Assembly: GCA_014905825.1 (NCBI GenBank) | Contig: JACGCN010000019.1 | Location: forward strand, 1 to 64,000 | Direction of reading: 5' to 3' | From: Lyophyllum atratum | Lineage: Eukaryota > Basidiomycota > Agaricomycetes > Agaricales > Lyophyllaceae | Length of the DNA: 64,000 nt | Shown here: piece after piece, positions 45,452-56,419 of the stretch | Layout of the letters: each line of letters opens with the position of its first letter | Position numbering within the stretch: the stretch's first letter is position 1 | Position numbers and translations under genes: made by a program | Notes under the pieces: model-generated | The model's database searches: none | What the model was told of the DNA's origin: nothing | What the model saw: the letters and a program-made list of their open reading frames with translations, nothing else

Positions 45452-45690
45452 TATTCCCGCTCAAAAAGGATGTGTCTCTGTAGGGATTTTTCCCTTACCC
45501 ATGTCTGTGGCTACTTGGTGATCAACCTGAACTGCGGCCTAGCTCACTCGGAGTTGTGGATATGGGTCCGAGACGATGATGTAGATTACTTAGTTATTTG
45601 CCTGTACTTAGTAGCATCGGGAAACTCTCGGAACCCCGGCGTTCAGGAATTGGACCATGCCGGTAATATACTACTACTACTACTACTTCA
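43004..45690 (+). mobile_element. 5'-truncated non-LTR retrotransposon (LINE-like)
   Basis: Contains a reverse transcriptase frame (43004-45451), about 235 bp of 3' UTR and a TAC triplet tail (TACTACTACTACTACTT, about 45669-45688), a typical LINE-style 3' end. No endonuclease domain lies upstream; a stop codon (42998-43000) directly precedes the frame, so the copy is truncated at its 5' end as usual for target-primed insertions. I could not define target-site duplications. Confidence 0.7.
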
Positions 45691-47122
45691 CGTGAGACGG
45701 AGATGGGGCGTGATCAATGTTCCGTAGGCGCTATTTCAAGTTTCTGTGCAACCTCCACTCCGAGTTCCCGCTTGTTTCGACAGACTCTCACCGTCTCCGG
45801 CCATCAAACGGTATTCTTACGCCATCGGCGGTTTTTTATCCCATGTATCCCGGGCGCCTGCATCTTTTCTCATGGATATAATGCTACCTCCTGGAAGGAT
45901 TGGATAGAGACGCTTTATGGCATGCAGGTCCGATGCTTTCTTGTTGCTGATGTAGTGGGTCCAGGGCCCCTTGTAATCCGCGAGGACCTTCTTTTCCTCG
46001 GTGAGTGCAGAAAGACTACACAGAATGCGTCTCGCTGACCCTTAGTAGAGCAATGGGGAAGCGAGTGGACTTTGAGCTCCCATACCGACCTACGCGGAAG
46101 CTGAAGGTGTTGGACTTAATCCTTCGGGGATTGTCGGCCAACGGTGTGATCACAAAATCTACATATTTTTCCATTCTTTGTGAGCCTTTCCATCATACTT
46201 TTCTTTCCTCGCTGACCCGCTACTTACGCCCTTACAGCACCGGGTAGAAATCAGAAGGGAGGCAGCAGGTGAAAAATTAGCGGGAGCTAACCCCCTTTTA
46301 AATCAGAGCGCCCTCCGAGGGCGGCGGAGCGTAACCAATCAGGCTCTGCCAGTGACCCTTGGGGCTGTTTCTGACGCCCATCAAGGTCTCCGAACCTCGT
46401 TCCTTTGCCAGTAGCGGTGGCCTCTCGGTCTACATCAGACGAACGTCTGATCACGCTATCATACCTCACAAACAACGTCTACTTGACTTTCACCGGGGTG
46501 CCCGTATGAGAGCTTTCTCCGAGGGACAATTAGCTTTGCGCTACATCCACTCCTCCCCTTCATTACGGCTTCGCACAAGCTATCGATAACTGCGTGCACC
46601 ACTTGACGTCCTTCACCCGATGGCCCTATCCCTTTCATTCACGAATGCCTCGTGTAGTGCGGCCCTCGTGGTTCACGACGTCGCCATTGTACGTCGTGAC
46701 CTCATTGGTTTTTCCCAGCCTTTCCGGAGACTGATATGGGTCATAGCCAGGCTAATGGGAGCTCCCCTTCCACATTTGCAATGTATTCTGAGGGAGTCGG
46801 AAGCTGAGGGACCATCTCAGATCTGACCGGCGCGAATAAATCGCCGCCAAGCATATGCTGCTCATTTGTGCATGACCGTGTAGATACTGGCTTGCATTCA
46901 AATGCGTGTTCTTTTTCCTCGAAGATCCACAATACGTTCTCAATCGTGTCATCCACGCCCTTCTTCTGATGCAAACCAGCTACTTTTGGTAGCGTTCCAA
47001 TCGATTCAAGCATGCCTTCTGACGGCTGTCGTCCATTCCCCGAGTCTATAAAGTGAACTCACTGTGGTACATTCCAGTCAGTTGTCCAAGCGTTCCATTT
47101 GTTGTTCGCGCTGCTGATACCA
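45691..47122. other. Gene-free stretch right of the retrotransposon
   Basis: No gene recognised. Short frames (46359-46589, 46620-46826, 46741-47013) have no family resemblance. The right end should hold the promoter of ICMT-like gene 2. Confidence 0.35.
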
Positions 47123-47884
47123 ATGTCGCTCGTGAAGCTACCTTTCCTTATTCTAGACGCGATAAACATGCGCCTGAACGCGACTCCACCGAATCCTCCT
47201 GTCCCGCTCTGCGAGAACATCATTCCGGACTGGAGGGAGCGATTCCTGAAGTCTCTCGCGATCCCTTCGCGCCTTCTGAGGGTCAGTCGTCACTCATGCA
47301 TCTTTTGCGCACCATATATTCATCTTTTGTAGGCGATGTATTGGACAGTTTGCTTCGTCGAAATTCTAGTGATAGTAGCCAATCAGCTTCCAGCGAATAT
47401 TGTCTCGAAACACGTCCTCGAAACATTCATTCTCAATCATTCATCCCCTCTACGTATCCGCGTCACCCCTCTCTTCGTCGTGGGTAACGTACTCGGCGTA
47501 TGTGGAACTGCTCTCCGTCTTCAAAGTTTCCGCACCCTCGGGTGTCTATTCACCTTCGAGCTGTGTATTCTGAAGAACCATAGGCTCGTCGTCGATGGAC
47601 CGTACACGATTATTCGACACCCGAGCTACACAGGTCTGATACTTACCATCGTGGGTTATTACTGCAACCATGCGTCGGGGTCCTGGTTGAAGGAGTGTGG
47701 CCTGCTCGAAACGATACCTGGAAGACTTATGCTTTGTGTGTGGTCGACCATCGCAGCCGCGGTCGTCGCCAGCCTGTTGCTTCGTGTTCCCAGGGAGGAT
47801 CAAATTTTACGGATGAAATTCGGAGAAGAGTGGGAGATGTGGGCGGAGAGGGTTCCGTATAGACTGGTTCCTGGAATATACTAG
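47123..47884 (+). CDS. Isoprenylcysteine carboxyl methyltransferase-like protein 2
   Basis: Two exons, 47123-47281 and 47333-47884, phase 0, 236 residues. It starts MSLVKLPFLILDAINMRL, followed by TPPNPP as in the paralogues at 3191 and 52451. The C-terminal block contains FRTLGCLFTFELCILKNHR, IIRHPSYTG, SWLKECG and EDQILRMKFGEEWEMWAERVP ending LVPGIY, the ICMT signature including the Arg-His-Pro and Glu-Glu-Trp positions. About five hydrophobic stretches suggest a multispanning ER-membrane protein. The intron sits at the same place as in the other two copies. Upstream in-frame sequence (from 47099) lacks an ATG, so 47123 is taken as the start. Confidence 0.88.
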
Positions 47885-48967
47885 GTGAATGTCAATGCGA
47901 TTGCGCCCCGTGCGTCTTAAATTATCACACTGCAAGGGGTTAAGGTACGATTAGTTCTCCTCCAACGAGATTGTACCGGATCTCAGTTCTTCTATTCTAT
48001 GGATCCCATCATGCGTGGACCGACGAAGTCGAGGGCTGCCGAGATGATATCGAGTCGAAGCATGGATTCAAGTTATCTTTGGGTTCGTTTCGGCATCAAG
48101 GGTTTCTCGGAGGTCCATGCAGCAGGCCTGTTTTATCTATCGCAGGAATGATAACACGATCGTAGGGCATACATGGATGCTCATATATATGCAACACGAA
48201 GATGAGCCATCCCTCGCATGCGTCGAGTGTGGTGATCATCTCAATCCCACACCTAGCAGAGCTTCACCATCTGCGTTTGCGCAGATGCGCGAGCCCGATT
48301 CCAGGTCGAAGTTCGGATCGGATAACTTTCACCAAAAGGAATGTCGAAACATGCGACGTAAGGCTACGCGAGAACATCCGTGCGTGTTCAGAAGACTTGA
48401 GGTTGGACAACCATGGGATATTCCGAGATCTATTTATAGATTGAGGTTGTACAAAAATCTCTGGGTGAGGATTTGAAAATCTATTTATAGATGTCCTCAA
48501 AAAAGCTTATTTTTGAAGAAGCATGGTCACGTGTTTGCATGTGACTTTTTTGGTCTGTACCGTTGCTTATGTAACACTCTCATTTCCCAGACTCCGAACA
48601 GAGTTGGAACAGAGAGCATCCTGTCCGTGGTTTTAAGGAATTGGCTAGTATTTACAGCCTCACTTACGCTCTTCTCACATGGGCGTAAGCACAACCCCTT
48701 ACCTTCGTGACTTCCATGAGATCTGACATGACAGCAGACTTATTTATACTTACGAGAATGGGCTGTTTCTTGGTGGCATTTATGCTTATGTGCTTCAATC
48801 GGATATTGACAACCCTGCCGCGCTCCATTGTGGAGCCCGTAATTTAAATTAGCTTGGTTTGCGCACTTATCACCTGCAGTGCCCTACGTAAAGGCCTCTG
48901 ATTTTCTCATCTGCAATCTTAACTCTACTTTGGATGGCCTGGGAGGAGACGGAATTCCGGCAGAGGC
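47885..48967. other. Gene-free stretch left of the hAT-like element
   Basis: No gene. ATCTATTTATAGAT occurs twice, at 48427-48440 and 48478-48491, flanking 37 bp; this may be a small duplication or a footprint. Confidence 0.4.
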
Positions 48968-50249
48968 ATTGGTTCTAGGCTTTCGAAGTCCGGTCGGGTC
49001 CGGTTTTTGGCACGTTTTTGCGCCAACCGAGACCGCGACCGGTTGCTCAACTTACCAGGCAGAGCCGACCGACGACTGGACCGTGCAGGACCGGTCCATA
49101 GCGGTCGCATCGACATCCACAACCGGTTCTGACCGGTTGCGACCCAACTGGGTTGCGACCGGTTGCATGTCGGTCGCAACCGGTCACGACCGACGAAACG
49201 CCCACTTAGGAGCTTACAAAAACTAGCTTAAGTGTAACATATTACATTTTTTAAGTATGTACATATTGGTAGCAAGAGTCTAAGCTCCAAAGTAATAGTA
49301 GATATCTGAGTAGCGTAACTCACAATAAAAGAAGGAAGTGGGGCTGTCGTCGTCGGGCGCCCGTCGATGTGTTCGTCGAGGCCGTTGCCCGTGCGTCGTG
49401 GCTGTCGGCGGTCAAGGCACGGTCTTATGTTACGATGTGTGATGTGGTGGCCGCTGTCCGATCTTGGTGGGCGAGTGGTGACGTGGGCGACGGTTGAGAG
49501 GCGCGGTGGCAGTCGAGAAAGGCGCGGTAACGGTGGAGGGGTCGTTGTTGTAGTTGTGGGGTGTGCCAGGTGTCGTTGCGTGACGTGGGGGTCAACAGGC
49601 GTCGTGGGGTGACGTGGTGGTCAATGGCGGGCTTCGGCGGGTGACGTTGTGGTAATGGTCCGATGTGGCGGGGTCGTGGGCGAGCACTGGCGGCCTGGGC
49701 AAGATGATGATGTGGCGGGATTCGGGGCTGCATGCGAGGGATGTGGCAGGGTTCGGGCGATGTGGCGGGGTCGTGGGTGAGCACTGGCGGATAGTGGTGG
49801 GTGTGACGACATACCTGGCGGCTCTCCCCCAGCTGGGGTCTGCCCTACTCGTTTCCCCTGCTATTCCCTCGGTCTCGTCCTTCCGGGGCTGCCGCGCCGG
49901 CTTCGCGAGGTTTTGTTGAGTGCGTTGTTGGTAATGGTGCCGGGGCGATGATGCTGGGACGTGGTAGTGATGGGCAAAGGCGACACAGTGGCAAGGGTGG
50001 TGGTGGTCGGAAAGACAGCAACAACGGCTGTGGCCTTGTTTGTTGACAGTGTACCAACTTGTCGGTTCTGACCGGTCGCGACCGGTCCTGACCAGTTCGG
50101 CACGCCAGCAATTTCCGAGCAACCGCAACTGCTGGCTTCGAAAATCCGGTGCAACCGCAACCGCAAGTCCGGTTGTTTGCGGTTGCGGTCCGGTCTTTTT
50201 CCGGTCTTTTCCGGTTGGTGCAACCGGACCTCGAAAGCCTAATTGGTTC
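48968..50249. mobile_element. Non-autonomous hAT-like DNA transposon (1266 bp)
   Basis: The element 48976-50241 begins TAGGCTTTCGAAGTCCGGT and ends with its inverted complement (TAGGCTTTCGAGGTCCGGT on the minus strand), 18 of 19 matching. It is bracketed by a perfect 8-bp duplication ATTGGTTC at 48968-48975 and 50242-50249, the length made by hAT transposases. Both subterminal regions (about 48985-49200 and 50060-50230) are dense in ACCGGT/CCGGTTGCGACCGG motifs, possible transposase-binding sites. The GC-rich centre (49370-49990) has short direct repeats, such as ATGTGGCGGGGTCGTGGGCG near 49661 and 49750, and no transposase gene. Confidence 0.9.
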
Positions 50250-52450
50250 AAGACGGCCATACGACAGGCTGGTGATGAACAAGACTCGGAGCTCAAGGTT
50301 GCAATTGTGCTTGGTTGGTCCAAGACGTCTCTCACGGGCAAAGATCATGTTGTAGTGTGCTCCTCGATGACAAAAAAGGTTGACAGTCAGAATCTCAGCG
50401 TTACTTCCATCTTTGTGTTGACCCATTCACTGTGGATACTTCTTGGCTCATTTTAATATCAATTCCCCATCTTTGTATTCAATGTTCTGATCTCAGGCTG
50501 CGGTGAGGTGGGTGGGATGCACAGTCCGTGTTGTCCAAGCCCCCATATTGCCCACTGTTTTAATTTTCAGCCCACACTTGTTGCTCTCAAATCGGAGGAC
50601 CTGCTTTGGAGTCATATGATTGAAGGGTCTCTTAACATTGTGCATATGTAGCCTGGTGTAATTCTTACCCCAATGGACAGTCGAAGCTTTCGTCGGGGCC
50701 GACAGCGGGCACTTCGTAGCAGGAGATGAAGCTACCGTCGAAATAGACACTTCCAGTCCCGCTCAGCCAAGTGTACTGTGAGGCATTCTTAATCTTTTCC
50801 TGCAGCCAATAAACCATTTAGCAGACGTCACATGTTGAGAGAAAGAACAGCGGTACACTCAAATGTGTCTTGGTGTGCTTCTTCGGTACACAGACTCATG
50901 ACATCATCGCGTTGAGTTTGAGCCACACAATCGTAATGTTGTGCGCGACACCATCGCTCGGGATGGTGATAAGCCCTGGAAATTCAAACGTGGCACTGAC
51001 ATTGCCTTTGGATGAGATCGCGGTGGTAGAGTGGGGATGAGATCGCGGGGGTAGAGTGGGGTATTACTGGTGGTGCAGAATGAGCTGATTCTTTACTTCT
51101 CACAAAATCAGCAGATGCACTCAGGTATACCACGCCAGCGGAGAAGACTGGTGCTGGAGCTGGAGGCGGGACGGGAATAGCAGGCGTGGGCTTGGAGATT
51201 GAGAGATTCTAGGGGTCCAGGGTAGGCACGCTAACACCGAATGTAGGCGTTCGAGCATCAGTGAGAATCCTGTGTGGCTCAAGTTAGGTATTGTGATATT
51301 ATATCAACACGTATATTGTATCCCAGGTTCCACGATGCAGATGCAACATATACCGCTGTACTTGTAATGTTAAGTAGAGCAGCAAAAAATTCAAGATACC
51401 AGACGTACCATAGATCAAAGCAATCCCCACCTCACCCTCCACCTCAGCAAAGACTCCAATAGCCACCTGGATACCAAGATGATTCTCAAGCACCCTGCCT
51501 GCCCCCAAGCTTCGTCCGTTCCTCCGCTATCTCTTCTTCGACATCAGAAAGTCCCTTCTCAAGTTCCAACACACGGTTGTCGAGCTCCCCCCCTGTCACT
51601 TCGTACTCCTCGACAACGTTCCCACCTGCATCACATCGACGTATTGAATGTGCATAGTGGTGAGGTACAACCAAGGTACAACTCAAGTGCAGTCACGGAC
51701 TTCTTGCACCATTCGAGCGCTTTGAGGGTCTTGGCCTTCTTTGACTGGAGTACTGTGAGGCCACGCGACTCTGATTAGCTATATGAATAGCATGAGGTTT
51801 TCATGAATAACAAGGCCACTCACATGTATGTCAAGTTTACCATTCACCGTTGCGGGCTGTTCCTGAGTCGACAAAGAAGCCATGGCTATGCGTGTCAGGA
51901 TGTGATGTGCCGATATAGGCTAGCAAGACTAAGCAAGTTATACAATGACTAGTAGTATGGGCTGCAGCAGCTAATACAGGAGGATGAAAAACAAATGCAA
52001 AAGCACAAACAGAACAGTTACACAGACTCGGAGTCAGGGTATGATTATGTAATTCATCGTCTGTACTTGGAACCCCCAGATCTAGATCTCGGCCACGCCA
52101 TGCTTGCAATGGCCCATACTCGCACGTTACTTATGGTGGAAATTCAATACACACACATGTACGTACGAAAACACGTGGACGCGTCGTGCCATGAATTAGA
52201 GTGGATATTCTCTGCACAGCCGAGGAGAATGAAAAGTCTACTTTTGAATGACTACGTTCACGAGCTGTTGTCGCTGAGATTCCGAGTCGCCGACCCTTCA
52301 GAAGTGGAGTTCAGTATGATCGGCCCGCAACAGCCCGCCATTTGAAACGGATCACGAGTGTGCAGCCTCGTGTCTCCTGCCACCGACGTACTCGAGTACA
52401 CAGTGACACGTCCCCGATCGCCGCTATTGACGTATTTCCAACACCCCTTG
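50250..52450. other. Gene-free stretch right of the hAT-like element
   Basis: No supportable gene; the frame at 50493-50750 (-) resembles nothing I know. A 25-bp tandem duplication lies at 51010-51059 (GGATGAGATCGCGG unit, one mismatch). The promoter of ICMT-like gene 3 should be at the right end. Confidence 0.35.
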
Positions 52451-53253
52451 ATGTCCTTACTGAAACTTCCACTACTAGCATCCGTAGCATGGGCCACGCA
52501 TACGACGATGACTGCTCCCAACCCGCCTCCAAGTGCTGACGAACGTCTTCCACCCACTGGGCTCGAGCATCTCGCTACGGTCGTTCCACCCATATCCAAG
52601 GTCCGTGGGCATCAGACTGGCCAGATGCTATAGTTCGAACGCGAGCTAACGTCGAGGAATGCGACTCGACTCGTTTACGCCAGATATTCTTCTGGTCTGC
52701 AACTCTCGCTGAGATGGGGGTGATCCTCGCCAACTACCTCGACGGCACGCGCAGCTTTTCCCAGCACATCCTCCGGCTCCTCGTACGCACGGAACAACCA
52801 GAAACACCAAACCTCCGCATTACTTTCCCCTTTCTCGTCGGGTGGTCTCTAGCGCTCCTGGGTGCGCTCCTGCGGCAGCACTGCTACCGCACCCTCGGCA
52901 GACAGTTCACCTTCGAGCTCAGCATCCGCAAAGACCACCATCTCGTCACGCAGGGCCCATACGGGTATGTACGGCACCCAAGCTACGCAGGCGCCCTTAT
53001 GGCGGGTGCTGGTGGATTACTATGCCTGGTGGCTCCTGGTTCGTGGTTGAGGGAATGCTCGGGTCTCGGGTTGGACGAATGGAACAAGTTGGGTGTCGTT
53101 GTCGGTGCCATCGCGGTGGGTGCCACCTTGGTTGCCCGCGCGGTGGTAGGGAGGATGGAGAGGGAGGATGCGATGCTGCGGGCGCAGTTTGGGGAGGAAT
53201 GGAAGCGGTGGGTGAAGGATGTGCCTTGGAAGCTTGTTCCGTATGTATACTAG
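52451..53253 (+). CDS. Isoprenylcysteine carboxyl methyltransferase-like protein 3
   Basis: Two exons, 52451-52600 and 52684-53253, phase 0, 239 residues. Start MSLLKLPLLASVAW and APNPPPS match the layout of the other two copies. The methyltransferase block is well kept: YRTLGRQFTFELSIRKDHH, YVRHPSYAG, SWLRECSG, and EDAMLRAQFGEEWKRWVKDVP ending LVPYVY. Hydrophobic segments fit four to five membrane spans. Of the three paralogues it is most like copy 2. It lies 50 bp upstream of a convergent tRNA-Glu gene. Confidence 0.88.
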
Positions 53254-53302
53254 ATTCGAGGCATAGATTAACTGTGAGCCCTGAGGCATAACAAAAAAGT
53301 AA

Positions 53303-53393
53303 TTCGGGTACGGGGAATCGAACCCCGAGCTGCCGCGTATCTTTAGCAAGGGCATTTGAGAGGCGGCAATGTTAGCCGTTACACCATACCCGA
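53303..53393 (-). tRNA. tRNA-Glu (anticodon CUC) with intron
   Basis: Minus-strand cloverleaf: acceptor TCGGGTA/TACCCGA, discriminator A, D arm GTGTAACGGCTAAC (typical of eukaryotic tRNA-Glu), anticodon stem GCCGC/GCGGC, loop CTCTCA...C with anticodon CTC, T arm CGGGG-TTCGATT-CCCCG. A 19-nt intron follows position 37 (AATGCCCTTGCTAAAGATA), the canonical nuclear tRNA intron site. Confidence 0.93.
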
Positions 53394-53791
53394 TGATGTA
53401 TTGAATAGCCTCGAGGTGTTCTCGTGCCTGACCCGGTGCAGGAAAGTTTTATTCTATTTTTGCGATGAGTCGAACTCGAGGGCAGTTATGGAACCATCAC
53501 GCCCACTTGGAGCAAAGCAGGTTTGCGATCTAACTATTGAGAGATATGCCCGCAGGAGTGAACTACTGCACCCTCCTAGCGGCTCATGCGTTCCTGAACT
53601 GCGCGATGGGCCAAGATTCAAGCCGGTCAAACAAAGTGGACGTCCGTACCAAGGACAAAATTGTGCTGCCTAACACCTGTACAACTAACAAATTACAATG
53701 TACAATCAGGCTTCAGCTCAGAGCTTCAGATCCTCAACTTTCAAGTCGAAATGCAGGTAGGTGAATATCCAAAAAAAGCAATTTCGTTGAG

Positions 53792-53883
53792 TTCCGGTAC
53801 GGGGAATCGAACCCCGAGCTGCCGCGTGCACCTGCATGAATCTTCATGAAAGGCGGCAATGTTAGCCGTTACACCATACCGGA
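53792..53883 (-). tRNA. tRNA-Glu (anticodon UUC) with intron
   Basis: Minus-strand cloverleaf: acceptor TCCGGTA/TACCGGA, discriminator A, the same D arm, anticodon stem and T arm as the neighbouring tRNA-Glu, loop CTTTCA...C with anticodon TTC. A 20-nt intron after position 37 (TGAAGATTCATGCAGGTGCA) differs completely from its neighbour's. The two genes lie 400 bp apart in the same direction and probably arose by duplication. Confidence 0.93.
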
Positions 53884-54170
53884 TGCTGAGAAGCTTGTAC
53901 CGATACGCTGCAGATTAACAGGATGAGGGAGCCGTGAATTCGACGGAGATTCTAGAGTACGCCTTCATACTAGTATATTTACGGCTATGCTGGGAACGAA
54001 GTACTCTTCCCTGTCTACGACCTCAAAGCACGGTCGCATAAGGGCTTTTGTACTCAATAAAAGGGTACATACTAGTCGCTCACACCTTCCGCAGAAATAT
54101 CTGGGCGGCTACAGTCTCGTCACATCAGGTCCACGGGCCGATCCTGGTAGGAAACCGGCGTTTGGGGTGG

Positions 54171-55555
54171 TGATAGACTTGAACAGAAGGATCGACCATG
54201 ACGCTTGTGCCTTTTTAAATCATATCCGAGGAGATATATCTTAAGAACTTGAGAAGACATCGTATGCGGGCCAGGCTTACACGGCCTGTCACCATGCGTG
54301 CCATGTCGAGAGAAGATGAATCAAGCTGGGTAGATCAAGAAAAATAAGGGGAGGATTTGAGGGGATCGGAGATCGGTGACGGCTGGAAACTCAACCACGT
54401 GCACGTGGCATCGGCGACACGGCTGCAGCCCGTTAACTTGTTGAACTTGCCCGTCGTCATCAACAATGATGAGCTCGACGCGACCGATGTTGAGCTCAAA
54501 AGATCCGCCAACCATTCACGACTCCCCAACGTCGCCTACCCAGTCAAACGACGGGTTTCCTACCTCTCGCGACGCCTTTACAGGTTTCAGGCTCCCCAGA
54601 GCGTCCATTACAGTTCAACAAAGCCTCCTCGACCATGAATAGACGCCAGGCCATCAACCGGAACTTCAATGTCTGATGATGATCGCTTTGCGGCACGAAT
54701 TCATTGATATGGGTGAATCTCTCGTTCGTCTGCATCAACATGGCGGCAGATGGCGGCTGAACGTGTTGTTATAGGTTATATACATGTTGGGGCACGTCAG
54801 GAACGACTGGTTGGCGTGCCAACCGACTACATACCTCGACGGTTCGATTTTGAAGAGGTCCAGGTCCGCCAGCTTTCGGGGCGTCTCGTGCGTTCACAAG
54901 CGCCGGCGGAAACTCCGATGTACTTGAGGTATGCACCAACTTATTGAACAACCTTATAAAGCGGCAGCTCACCCACCTTCTGTAGGAAACGCCGGGAACC
55001 CACTTCGCCACTTTCCAGACTTCCAGCGAAGTCTCGCCGCCATCGCCCCCCAGCTCAAGCCCGAGTCGTAACCCAGCAAGGTATGTACGTCCTCTCTTTT
55101 GCCATTCACGTCCTTGACTCACGGTGCCTCCCCCACTTCTAGCTTATTCTCCTCCAGCTTTCCAAGAAGTCCCGGTCGGCAGGTAGAGGCGCCTTGGCCT
55201 CCGCTGTGCTTGGAAATGAGTCAGAGGGGCTTGATTGTGGGGCGGTGCACGTTCAAAGTTGCTGGTCGACAACCGGGGTCTTCGTGGTTGAGGGCACACG
55301 ACCGGAGACTATGTGGGATGGGCATGAAGGCACGGAGGCGGTCGGGGTGTCTGCGGGATATCCTGCCGAAGTGAAGGCTTAAGGAGCGGCGGAGGAATTT
55401 GCTATTCGTCCAGGTATGCATGCCTTTCTCGTGGTTCCACTCATGCTGACTTCTCTATTTTCTAGTCAGATCATGATCCATCGCAAGAATGCTCGGGCCA
55501 GGGTTGATGGACGGGAAAAGCGGGAGACGCTAGGGTCAACATGGTTATACATGCC
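54171..55555 (+). repeat. Left arm of a ~1.4-kb inverted duplication: decayed unknown gene, copy A
   Basis: This arm matches 61805-63202 in inverted orientation. Conserved pieces include VNLLNLPVVINND followed by LDATDVELK (about 54436-54500), FEEVQVRQLSG (about 54855-54890), WSTTGVFVVEGTRPETM (about 55262-55312) and AGYPAEVKA (about 55355-55380). Between the arms several differences fall at third codon positions of the rightward frame (EIGDG-KLNHV, one in-frame 6-bp indel), suggesting past coding selection; others are frameshifts, and this copy has TAA where copy B has CAA after AEVKA. No family recognised. I treat both copies as remnants of a multi-exon gene. Confidence 0.55.
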
Positions 55556-55765
55556 CGCGCGCCATGTCGGCTACAAGGCTGAAACTTTCCGGGCCCTGCT
55601 CTAGCTTCTTCACCTTCCCAGGCGCGCTTGAAGCTTGCGTAGATGGGTATATAGGAGGAGGGCAGAGAAGTTGGGATGGGTCATGCATCCGATGTTCTTT
55701 CCTGCCATCCCGCCCCATGAAGGTCCCCATGACACTTATGCTGAGAGATCTACGCCACATAGTAT

Positions 55766-55863
55766 GGGTCGATGGCGTAGTTGGTCATCGCATCTGTCTA
55801 ACATCACTATTAATGGTTCCTGTTCCACACAGAAGGTCCTCAGTTCAAACCTGGGTCGACTCA
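55766..55863 (+). tRNA. tRNA-Val (anticodon AAC) with intron
   Basis: Cloverleaf: acceptor GGGTCGA/TCGACTC (one G-U), discriminator A, D arm GCGTAGTTGGTCATCGC, anticodon stem TCTGT/ACAGA, loop CTAACA...C with anticodon AAC, T arm CTCAG-TTCAAAC-CTGGG. A 24-nt intron (TCACTATTAATGGTTCCTGTTCCA spans 55803-55826, begins after position 37) sits at the canonical site. It lies between the left arm of the inverted duplication and the beta-trefoil-like gene. Confidence 0.88.
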
Positions 55864-56419
55864 TATTTTACTTCATGTCCTCTTCAGCGTTTGTTCCTAA
55901 CTTTTGCGTACATGTAAATGGAGGAGAGGTGCCTTTTAGGCAAACAAAGATCAGGTTTAGAGCGCAATCTGCGTGGAATGGTCGAGGTTCATCGTGCTGG
56001 TGGCAAGCTGGTGATGCCCAGACGCCGAGGGTGTAGGAGGAACTCAGAGCGTAATTCAGCATCATGGACAAGATTATAGCTATCGGTGTCATACAATAAT
56101 CAAATGGATTGCCAGCGGCAAAAATCAGTTTATCACTGCATGATCGAGCCTGGCGTCCTGCCTCACGAATGCTGCAGTCGTACTTCCTTCTCACTTAGTG
56201 ATCGTTTTCATCCTGAGCTTCGGGCTGTTTCCACTGGTGCAGGAGAAAATTGACATGTGCGCGTAGCTGCAGAAATAGATGTCGAAATATCTACAGTAGT
56301 ACTACTCTGCCAATGACAGCAACCGGACGCGATGATTGTCCCCTGAGTATTCACACCACAGCTCGCCCATATTCGAAGAGTCCTTCGCTTTTCTTTTCCC
56401 GTGGTACACTCGTAGCTCA
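55864..56419. other. Gene-free stretch
   Basis: No gene recognised. It is the 3' flank of the leftward gene ending at 56420; open frames here (55868-56194 and 56208-56537, minus strand) have no family resemblance. Confidence 0.35.

Noticed and set aside
48427..48491. ATCTATTTATAGAT pair as target duplication of a small transposon
   Set aside because: Only 37 bp lie between the copies and no inverted ends are present; more likely a local duplication.
49592..50426. Open frames of 190-250 codons on the minus strand in the hAT-like element
   Set aside because: Pro/Arg/His-rich translations of GC-rich repeats; no transposase motif (no hAT C-terminal dimerisation block, no RNase H core).
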